From Asterionellopsis glacialis (taxonomy: Eukaryota; Bacillariophyta; Plagiogrammaphyceae; Rhaphoneidales; Asterionellopsidaceae): 13,794 nucleotides of DNA. Location of the stretch: NCBI GenBank assembly GCA_014885115.2, contig WKLE02000248.1, positions 33,004 to 46,797 of the forward strand. Reading direction: 5' to 3'. Under the pieces are notes generated by a model, which worked only from the letters and a program-made list of their open reading frames with translations, had not been told where the DNA came from and did no database searches. This document shows, in pieces, positions 7,632 to 13,794 of this stretch; position 1 is the first letter of the stretch, and every line of letters starts with the position of its first letter. A program made the translations under genes and the position numbers.

Positions 7632-8614
7632 ACCTCGGTGATATCATAATATAAATAACGTTGGTAAGAAAAAATAGTTTCATGGAAAGCGAGTTTTGCA
7701 ATGGACCATATAGACTATGTTTGCCAAAAATCTTTTTTTTTCCTGGGCACCGGCAACAACAAATCCAGTTTTTGGAGGGGGGGGAATCAAATGCCTACAA
7801 ATAAATCTAATCTAGTTTCGGGATTATTTTATTATACAAAAAAGTACCATTCTAGTAGTGGACATTCAAAATGATATGATAATTTTTAATTGCTTTTGCA
7901 TACATTCAAATATGCGCGTGCGTGGTAGTTTGCCGCGACTTGAATCTTTTGGGGGGGGGGGCGGATTCGCATCAAAAGTTATCAACCCAGTGCGACATTG
8001 GGTTCTCATTTTGCGTTCACATTACGAGAGTGATTCTTGGAGTTTGATCATCAAGGAGTGACATGCGAGCAAGTCAGTCTTCAAGGTTCTCATACACATT
8101 ACCACAGAACTTTGTGTAAAAGATTACGTCCATAATGTAAAACCTGATGGAACAGGATTGTCAAAGTAATGGGCCTAATAGAGGGTGCAAAAAGCGCTCA
8201 TTTCTTTTACATGATATTGGACTTCGTTTACTTTTGGATTGGAAAAGTTGACATTTCACGTTTGCAACCAACGAAACACAATATGTTTTCGAAAAACCAT
8301 ATTCTTTAACTTTTTGAATTCTTTTGTAAACACACTGTACACAGTAATCAACGTGCTACGATGTTAAGTTTATACATATTTGGTATTTGTTCACAATTAA
8401 AGTTCATCCTACTTTGTAAATTTTGTGTGTGTTAACAGTCATGTTTTAGGTGTCAAAATGTCATGGATAACATCTTGAAGGAGAGAAAGACCAAATCCAT
8501 GTCATTTAAAAAAGAAATTATACATAATATAGAGAAATATTCAATAGTTAGTGTTCCTTTACGTCACATTTCATATAAGACCACGAAGGGAAAGGTCTCA
8601 ATATTTCTTCCACG
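7632..8614. other. Intergenic spacer with G-runs and one interrupted frame
   Basis: This is AT-rich spacer between the dioxygenase-like gene and the secreted Cys-rich gene, whose 3' end faces it. It has an eight-G run at 7777-7784 and an eleven-G run at 7951-7961. A plus-strand frame from 7858 to 8169 is open except for one TGA at 8059-8061. Beyond 8170 I see only AT-rich DNA without a credible gene. Confidence 0.5.
7858..8169 (+). pseudogene. Open frame with one internal TGA, possible relic
   Basis: One frame runs for 104 codons with a single TGA at 8059-8061. There is no ATG at 7858; the first in-frame ATG is at 7879. The residues on both sides of the stop are mixed and plausible (SKVINPVRHWVLILRSHYES before it; TTELCVKDYVHNVKPDGTGL after). 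The eleven-G run at 7951-7961 lies inside and would make the frame length-unstable. No family is recognised. It may be chance openness. Confidence 0.15.
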
Positions 8615-9067
8615 CTAAAGATCAACATCCTCCTTTGGATGGCAATTGTAGTTTCCAGTTTGCTCCTCTTGAATACAAATTTCAGTCTCTAAATTACAAC
8701 CAGTGTGCACATAATGGTTGCATTGACATATTCCATTAGCACAATTACCAGTTTCGCAATCCATTTCATTCCGACAGGCAGATCCTAATGACAAAGCACA
8801 GAATGGGGGAATATCAGCTATAAAGGTTGATTCGATGCATTTTCGACCATCAGGACACCCGTTATGATTTTCAAGATTACATTGGCAATGTCCTGGAGTC
8901 CCGGGAATTTGAAATCCATAATAACAATTACCAGTTTCACATTCAGAATCTTCATTGCATTCTGCATGCATTTCAAGAAGGTCTTGCGCTGCTGCTGTTA
9001 TGGTGAGAGAGGATATCATGATAATGCCTGACATCAGTGCAATAGAGAAAAAGATTGGCCCTTTCAT
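8615..9067 (-). CDS. Secreted protein with two eight-cysteine modules
   Basis: From the ATG at 9067 the product has 150 residues. A signal peptide (MKGPIFFSIALMSGIIMISS, then LTITAAA, cleavage near residue 27) shows entry into the secretory pathway. The mature part has exactly 16 cysteines in two matching modules. Module 1 (residues 37-90) is C-x5-C-x4-C-x12-CxC-x7-C-x5-C-x12-C. Module 2 (98-142) is C-x5-C-x4-C-x4-CxC-x7-C-x6-C-x10-C. Both contain the phrase D-x(0,2)-C-E-T-G-N-C. The pattern recalls EGF-like, EB and Dickkopf-type disulfide modules but I cannot assign one. An extracellular or cell-wall binding or signalling role is possible. No transmembrane segment is present after the signal peptide. 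The frame is open upstream to 9199 but without an ATG there; that part encodes a Gln-Ala repeat and is taken as leader. Confidence 0.75.
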   Translation of the reverse strand: MKGPIFFSIALMSGIIMISSLTITAAAQDLLEMHAECNEDSECETGNCYYGFQIPGTPGHCQCNLENHNGCPDGRKCIESTFIADIPPFCALSLGSACRNEMDCETGNCANGICQCNHYVHTGCNLETEICIQEEQTGNYNCHPKEDVDL

Positions 9068-9140
9068 GGTGTCCCTTGTTTTTACGGATTGCGTTGTCTT
9101 GGGATTCTTTATTTTTGACACTTCTTGAGTGCGTTGTGTT

Positions 9141-9166
9141 TGTGCTTGTGCTTGTGCTTGTGCTTG
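9141..9166 (-). repeat. Hexanucleotide tandem repeat (TGTGCT)4
   Basis: Four perfect TGTGCT units plus two extra bases on the plus strand. Read on the minus strand they would encode alternating Gln and Ala, but they lie upstream of the first ATG of the secreted Cys-rich gene and so probably belong to its 5' leader or promoter. Confidence 0.9.
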
Positions 9167-9210
9167 GATGGGCGAAAATCCCGTGTTAGTGGTTGGCAAC
9201 TTGAATACGC

Positions 9211-9297
9211 AAGGAGGAGAAAAAGAAGAGGAGAGAGGAGGGGGGAGAGAGAGGAAAGAGGGGGAAAAGAAGAGAAAGAAAAAAAGGAAAGGAGGAA
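9211..9297. repeat. 87-nt uninterrupted polypurine tract
   Basis: Every base from 9211 to 9297 on the plus strand is A or G, bounded by C at 9210 and T at 9298. On the coding strand of the secreted Cys-rich gene this is a polypyrimidine block ending about 143 bp before the ATG. Such tracts can form triplex (H-DNA) structures, exclude nucleosomes, or act as CT-rich promoter elements. It may be the core promoter of the secreted-protein gene. Confidence 0.95.
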
Positions 9298-10728
9298 TGT
9301 AATTTTTTACAAGATTATATTAAAACTACACATACCGTATGACAGAAATTTTAAAAGAAATTATTGTAATTTAATCTAATTTAGTGATTAATTATATATG
9401 AATACGTATGTTGCCATTGTGGACATGTCTCTTGTTTGGCAAGAATGCCAAGGCATTTTTCTTCCCTGCGCAAGTTATGTATTAAGGTTTTGTGCTTTGC
9501 TTGATTTTCTGTCTGACTTTTTTAGCTGGAACACCAACAGTGATTTGCCAAATATACAAGTAACTGGCTGTAGCCCTCTGTCAATGTCAATGCAAATATC
9601 AAGAGATGACCATCTTTGTGGATTGTGGGTGAGATTCCGTCCCACACTGTTTCTTGTCAATCCCCCAAGGTTGTTCCTTTCACTACTCACTACTCTCACC
9701 AGAAGCAACAAGACAAAAAGCCATTGTTATTGTGGAAGAGAAATGATCTAAGACTGAGGCGAACCCTTACTTCACAACAAAAACAAAAACAAAACCGAAC
9801 ACAGATACCTTTTTTGTTTTTGGCATCCAAAATCACCCCCTTACTGCGTGACAAAAACAAAAAATAATTGGTTATATGAGTACAATTTCAGTTTTGTGAA
9901 AGCCAAATATTACAAAAGTGATACCTTGGTTTTGTAGTTGGGCAAGTTCATGACAAATCTGACCATACTGCCACTGTGACACTCTTTCATAAAATCTACC
10001 AAACACTTGACAACAATGAAACGGACAACAACCACAATCAAATCATGACTGTGACAAGAAGAAAACAATAAACCTTTCATTTTGATGGTAGATGATGATG
10101 TTGGTGGATCTTCTGTGTTCTGTGTTGGTATTTTACATGGACATAGATGCAGAAAAGAATGCAAAATCACAAATTTCATCAAAAAGTCACTCACGAGAAT
10201 TGTAAAAACACACAACAATAAACCAACTCTCCTCTTCTTTGGTCTTTTTGTTTGCCATCTATTTGTATGATGCTTGGAAGATTGTTAGTTCTCATTTTTT
10301 CCTCCACAAAGTATAAAATGATTGCATCAATTGTCATGGTGGGTCAACCGAAATCAAATCCAAATTGTGAAAGGTGTACCATACACACAGAGAGCTGTCC
10401 TACATTAGAGTTGTTCCAGGATTAGGTGGACCAACTTGTTGTGACATTTGGTCTGTAGACTCCACATAGACCCAAAAATCATATTTTTAAATTATTAACA
10501 TATTCATGAATAGATAATTTTATATAATTCAAAAAATTGTAATATATGTATCTATATTTTTATAGCTTTATGATACTAGAATATACACCTGGTATATATC
10601 CATATGTTAATATTTTATATAACAGCATGGCCGACTTGTAAAACTTGAACTGTGACTGAGAACATGATGTATTGATGACATTAGGACTTCCTTTGCTAAC
10701 ATTGTTCTGGCTGGGAATTCTATGGCTC
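9298..10728. other. AT-rich region without an intact gene
   Basis: Short open frames occur on both strands, such as an ATG-initiated 117-codon frame at 9398-9751 (plus), but no domain is recognisable and competing frames overlap. A Cys-rich minus fragment is described at 9872-10042. A 64-nt minus-strand stretch starting with ATG at 10258 (MANKKTKEEESWFIVVCFYN) ends at a splice-donor-like GTGAGT, but I could not build a sensible second exon. From about 10480 to 10620 the DNA is extremely AT-rich. Confidence 0.4.
9872..10042 (-). pseudogene. Coding-like Cys-rich fragment
   Basis: Between a TGA at 10045-10043 and a TAA at 9874-9872 on the minus strand, 56 codons read FDCGCCPFHCCQVFGRFYER followed by VSQWQYGQICHELAQLQNQ and GITFVI. 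The cysteine cluster next to an amphipathic segment looks like protein, but there is no start codon and other frames here are also open. It could be an exon or relic of a mobile element. No family is recognised. Confidence 0.15.
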
Positions 10729-10878
10729 TCAGTGTGCAGAAAGGCTTACTTCATCATCAATTTCCTCATTTTCACTCTCAAAATCTTTGTCCAACAACGA
10801 CAACTCACAATGATCAAGTAAGTCCCTCTTGTGTATTTCCTCTATGATAGCATTATGGTAATCATTGCTCACTCTCAT
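10729..10878 (-). pseudogene. Short acidic frame with splice-donor-like site
   Basis: ATG at 10878 opens 49 codons reading MRVSNDYHNAIIEEIHKRDL and then LDHCELSLLDKDFESENEEI. The segment is rich in Asp and Glu and helix-like. Right after DDE comes GTAAGC (10749-10744), a good eukaryotic donor, so this may be an exon. Upstream the same frame is broken by one TAA and then reads WFRKKKPPNLEKKYKQKKC, a basic tract. A decayed multi-exon gene or mobile-element relic is the likely explanation; no family is recognised. Confidence 0.2.
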
Positions 10879-11098
10879 TGCATTTTGTTTTTTTTTGCAT
10901 TTTTAACATTTTTTTTGCTTGTATTTTTTTTCCAAGTTGGGTGGTTTCTTTTTACGAAACCATTCTGAGAATCTCAAACTTCAAAACTTTGATCCTTGAT
11001 CTTGTTGACATTGAAAAATCCCTTCTTGTGCAAGCTGGGGTATACTTTCTTGGTAGGACAATCTAGGACCTTTATACTGCTATTGTGCCCATCAACAA

Positions 11099-11235
11099 GT
11101 GTACCAGGCACTGTAGGTCCTACTTCTTGATGTGTGTACCAGGTACAGTAACTGGGTGACAGTAACAATACCTGGTAGAGTACCTGCAGTACCTGGTGCA
11201 GCAATAAACCAGATACCTGGTACAAAAGGTACACA
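11099..11235. repeat. Cluster of GTACC(A/T)GGTAC-type palindromic repeats
   Basis: Within 137 bp there are about seven copies of a TACCTGG or CCAGGTA core in alternating orientation: GTACCAGGCAC (11101), the perfect GTACCAGGTAC (11136-11146), TACCTGGTA (11169), TACCTGCAG (11181), GTACCTGGTG (11189) and ATACCTGGTAC (11213-11223), plus GGTACAC (11229). The same core recurs singly through the right arm, for example near 10587, 11644, 12639, 12941 and 13117. Confidence 0.75.
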
Positions 11236-11617
11236 ACAATACACTTTTCTTTTATTATTAAAATACAGCACTTCAGATTTGGGCCTTTCCATCACTCCAA
11301 AAAGCCATATCATTAAAGCCCATGTCTGTCAACAACAAGAGGCCTTTCAAGGTATTGGTGATTTGGATGAATCCTTTGGGGAAAGGAACTATCAGATAGA
11401 AACAAGAGGTGATGTTAGATATAGTTTTACACAAAATTTTACAATGAAAGAGAAGATAAAGGCTGAGGAAAGTTCTCAAAACAATTCCAAGGATATCAAG
11501 ATAAAAGTCAAAGAAATATTGAAGAAACATAAAAGGAACCGCCGAGAGGACCAGCTGAATAGGAAAAAGACAAGATTGCAGGAAGAGACAATTCAAAAGA
11601 AACAAACAAGGCTTCAG
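11117..11617 (+). mobile_element. Mobile-element-like protein fragment, exon-like 3' end
   Basis: The frame is open from after a TAG at 11114-11116 to a TGA at 11657. A strong donor, CAG|GTAAGA, falls at 11617/11618, so the coding part probably ends at 11617. There is no ATG before 11444, so this is an internal or truncated piece. The first 40 codons are made from the TACCTGG repeats. The following part reads TPKSHIIKAHVCQQQEAFQG, then IGDLDESFGERNYQIETRGD, and then a highly basic tail (IKVKEILKKHKRNRRED). The order H-x-x-x-H ... F-x-G-I-G-D-x-x-E-x-x-x-E-x-x-x-Q resembles the C-terminal part of transposon-type proteins I have seen in many eukaryotes, but I cannot name the superfamily. The assignment to a mobile element is inference. 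Confidence 0.35.
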
Positions 11618-11838
11618 GTAAGAGAAGAGGTATTGCATTATAAAGTACCAGCCAGGTGAGGTTTTGGAGAGCATATGTGATAAGGTAAAAAAACTATACA
11701 GCAGAGGAGGAAATGCAACAACTTGATGATGATGATTACTACTTCTTGTTATAATAATTACAAATACTTAAACACATAGTAGTTTACCATAACAAAAACA
11801 TTCACTATTATTAATTACATTAGCTAATGAATTAAGTT

Positions 11839-12414
11839 GCCACCAACAACATCAGCATATGTACCAGTGTTTAGTAGTTCATCACATAAAAGCTGTAAAT
11901 TATTGCATTTGTAGTTACACCAGTATACTATATTCAAACTGTAGTAGTGTATATTAGGAAGCCACAACCTGAGGATTGTGATACAGTTTCCAATGAAATG
12001 ACATCAAATTTCAAATTGAAGCATTAACCATAACAAGATAAAATCTTGGCCTCCATGTCTGAGGCATAGTTGCAACAAAGAAAATTGATGTTCCTTGAGA
12101 ATTGTCATCATCTCTACTTTCTACAGTATCAGTTCAATATGCACCATGAATGGTAACACCCATGTCTGTCAAACCACTACCATCACTTCTTTTTTTTAAT
12201 GAGAAGTTCATATAGTATTTGTTTTCATTAGGGGCATTGCATTCCATGATGCATTAATAATATCCCCAACAGAGCCATTGCTAGTGTTTCTCATGTCATA
12301 TACGTCGACAACTTCCAAAAGTTGTAAAACTGCCCTGTGCCTGGAACTCCTTGGTTTATCACAATTCCTTTTCACAGCGTGTTGATTGTTGTTCAATGGT
12401 ATGGATGGTACCAT
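11839..12414 (-). pseudogene. Decayed coding tract with stops and frameshifts
   Basis: From ATG at 12414 the minus strand reads 68 codons (including SSRHRAVLQLLEVVDVYDMR and GDIINASWNA) to a TGA at 12210-12208. Just before that, near 12240, another frame takes over with ECNAPNENKYYMNFSLKKRS and DGSGLTDMGVTIHGAY. It continues through a TGA (near 12134) with GTSIFFVATMPQTWRPRFYL and reaches another TGA near 12020. A third frame lower down reads YWCNYKCNNLQLLCDELLNT and GTYADVVGGNLIH before a TAG at 11839. Runs of mixed, structured residues broken by single stops and shifts are what a decayed gene looks like. No domain is recognised; origin from a mobile element is possible given the surroundings. 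Confidence 0.3.
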
Positions 12415-12609
12415 TTTTGGTGTATTGCAATCACTAATTAGGGACAGATAATGGTTGCATTATTGTCATCGTTGTCCAATTTTGTTTGTGTCAATGTGCT
12501 GCTGAAGCAAAAGTTGGAAAAATGGACTTTCTGTAGATTTCTACGTATATGTACTGGGATTGTTTGTCTGTCATAAATCGTCAATCGTCTGTTTTGGTAC
12601 CATTTTTGG
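12407..12609 (+). repeat. Direct repeat pair GGTACCATTTTTGG
   Basis: The 14-mer occurs at 12407-12420 and again at 12596-12609; with the T before it, 15 bases are identical. It contains the GGTACC palindrome, a relative of the dispersed TACC motif of this arm. Confidence 0.7.
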
Positions 12610-12811
12610 AAATGTACCAGTTCAACAGTTTCGTCACAGTACCTGTAGGGTTTTTTCTGGACACTGTGACTACCTTAAGGTCATATTATTATTACCCGCA
12701 CACTCACTCCCTTGCGTGCCCCCCCCCCCGAATTTTCACTTTTTTTGTTCTCCACACAAATTTCTAGATTTTTTATTTTTAACAAATTCTCGTTTTTCCT
12801 CCCAAACCCTT

Positions 12812-12839
12812 CAGAAGGCGCATCAAATGTTGCCTTCTG
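12812..12839. repeat. Inverted repeat, 8-bp stem and 12-nt loop
   Basis: CAGAAGGC at 12812-12819 is the exact reverse complement of GCCTTCTG at 12832-12839. It could form a hairpin or a dimeric protein site. It lies in otherwise featureless spacer. Confidence 0.6.
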
Positions 12840-13020
12840 TGTTGAAAACAGATTAGGAACGTTCTCTGTTCAGCATCAGATTTTATTTTTTATTGAGAAT
12901 AGGTATTGCCAATATTTCACAACTCTCAAAACAACTATTCAGTACCAGGTACACTAAGAATAGACAAATCAAACAAGAAACACACACGATAAACACTTAA
13001 TCGGCTTCATACTTGTTGGG

Positions 13021-13290
13021 TTGAAATTCGACAATTATATTGTTTCAAACTAAATATTGTTTCATCGTGAGACAAGTTAAAATTCATGTAGAGGATATTA
13101 CCCCATGTTCGGACTTTACCTGGTAGTACGGCCTTACCTTACGTGAATATACTTAATACTCATTGACTTGAAATTCGACTAATATGTTCTAAACTAAATA
13201 TTGTAGTTTCGTCGTGAGACAAGTAAAAATTCATGAATAGGATATTATCCGATGTGCGGACCATACCGCCTTAAGTGAATATTCATGAAG
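13021..13290 (+). repeat. Diverged direct duplication, period 147 bp
   Basis: Copy 1 starts at 13021 and copy 2 at 13168, both with TTGAAATTCGAC. Shared landmarks in the same order are AAACTAAATATTG, TCGTGAGACAAGT, AAAATTCATG, AGGATATTA, CGGAC, a GCCTTA block, and GTGAATAT. Small indels separate the copies. Copy 1 carries about ten extra bases near 13115-13126 that contain the TACCTGGTA motif. No open frame is associated. Confidence 0.85.
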
Positions 13291-13794
13291 TCACTATATA
13301 ATATTATGATAATTATTTTTATAACCCCTAATATTTGAGTTTGAAAAAATCGGCTTCAACGGAAAATATATGGAGTAAAAAGGAATGGAAATCCACTCGA
13401 TTTTGTTGGTATTGCCCTTTCTGCGGTCAATACGGCCTTAGTCTCTTTTAAAAGAAATGCATTTTTCTGTGAATTATTTCTGCGTAGGTTCGCTTTCATC
13501 TGTCATTGATAAAGCTCAGAAACATTTTTCACTGAAAAGGGAGCTTTGAGATCTGTCATTGATAAAGCTCAGAAACAAATTTTACTAAAAAAGCAGTCCA
13601 ACTCAGAAATCTTGAAAATTACTCCGTTTTTCGATTCATATTAATTAAACCGATTTTTTTTGAACCGGGGCGTATGCTACATGTATCGTGTCTCTTGTTA
13701 GAAATCTCGAAGATAATAGGGTGTCCGGGCATCAAATCGCCACTCAAATGCGCGCCCACTGACATCCCAGTTTTTGAAAAGGCCCGGAAGAAAC
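13291..13794. other. Right-end spacer, no gene seen
   Basis: Apart from the 53-bp tandem duplication, I see no credible open frame. TACGGCCTTA at 13431-13440 matches a segment of the 147-bp duplication (13127-13136), which suggests that a third partial relative is present. The last 60 bp become more GC-rich and may belong to a gene or element beyond the window. Confidence 0.4.
13498..13600 (+). repeat. Tandem duplication, period 53 bp
   Basis: A 27-bp block beginning ATCTGTCATTGATAAAGCTC is identical at 13498-13524 and 13551-13577, and similarity continues weakly after it (TTTTTCACTGAAAAG against AATTTTACTAAAAAAG). Between the copies GAGCTTT (13541-13547) pairs with AAAGCTC (13564-13570), so the unit can also fold into a hairpin. 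Confidence 0.85.

Larger units (their letters stand above)
11660..12957. other. Repeat-rich spacer with decayed coding tracts
   Basis: No intact gene is supported. A minus-strand decayed coding tract is listed at 11839-12414. From 12520 to 12960 all three plus frames are partly open and overlap each other, giving Phe- and Pro-rich peptides without domains. That stretch holds an eleven-C run at 12719-12729 and an 8-bp stem inverted repeat at 12812-12839. Confidence 0.45.

Noticed and set aside
9068..9199. Longer start for the secreted Cys-rich protein
   Set aside because: The frame is open but has no ATG before 9067, it encodes a Gln-Ala hexanucleotide repeat, and it would bury the signal peptide inside the protein.
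9398..9751. 117-codon ATG-initiated frame as a gene
   Set aside because: No domain or conserved-looking motif is visible, other frames and the opposite strand are equally open, and the surroundings are decayed repeat DNA; kept only as a note.
10480..10620. AT-rich block as a centromere-like or origin element
   Set aside because: It is only about 140 bp long, far shorter than the roughly 500-bp low-GC stretches linked to diatom centromere function, and it has no repeated units.
7858..12140. TGA read as a sense codon (Sec or Trp) in this genome
   Set aside because: The supported genes use TGG for Trp and none has an internal TGA. The in-frame TGA codons occur only in spacer fragments that also carry other stops and frameshifts, so decay explains them better.
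12549..12957. Three overlapping plus-strand frames as small proteins
   Set aside because: All three are Phe- and Pro-rich from T and C runs, overlap each other and show no domain; this is low-stop pyrimidine-rich spacer.
13498..13600. CRISPR-like array
   Set aside because: There are only two copies, the repeats are in direct tandem with a diverged continuation rather than unique spacers, and the setting is eukaryotic nuclear DNA.

Overview
The window looks like nuclear DNA of a diatom or a close stramenopile relative. Three things support this. The protein at 1318-3723 starts with a signal peptide followed by an 'EA^FTP' junction, the kind of ASAFAP-like phenylalanine motif that sends diatom proteins to the complex plastid. 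The minus-strand protein at 4441-5139 carries a VRFxxVxIREFxxxxGDHP...GPPLxIGW signature that I know as abundant in diatom proteomes. The genes are well separated, appear intronless, and sit in AT-rich spacers. No operon structure, rRNA, tRNA or CRISPR array was seen.

Left half, gene-bearing. A long upstream spacer (1-1317) leads to a plastid-type protein with two ApaG domains (1318-3723, +). It converges on a short IRE-motif protein with a hydrophobic C-terminus (4441-5139, -). Their spacer, 3724-4440, holds a cysteine-rich open frame of uncertain status. The IRE-motif gene is divergent from a gene whose product resembles the N-terminal half of a 2-oxoglutarate/Fe(II) dioxygenase and lacks the catalytic half (best start 6078, end 7631, +). 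The intervening 938 bp contain a TATA-like run, a perfect 7+1+7 palindrome and a CCAAT box. After another spacer comes a secreted protein built from two eight-cysteine modules (8615-9067, -). Directly upstream of it are a hexanucleotide repeat and an 87-nt pure polypurine tract.

Right half, about 9300 to 13794, has no intact gene I can support. It looks like decayed accessory or mobile DNA. It holds short coding-like fragments on both strands, often broken by single stops or frameshifts and sometimes ending in good splice-donor sequences. It also holds a clustered and dispersed palindromic GTACC(A/T)GGTAC motif, a diverged direct duplication with a 147-bp period, and a 53-bp tandem duplication. 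A frame at 11117-11617 resembles the C-terminal part of eukaryotic mobile-element proteins.

The genes do not form an evident common pathway: one is plastid-directed, one possibly mitochondrial, one possibly tail-anchored and one secreted. The most unusual items are the double-ApaG plastid protein, the dioxygenase-like protein without its catalytic half, the paired eight-cysteine secreted protein, and the repeat-rich right arm.
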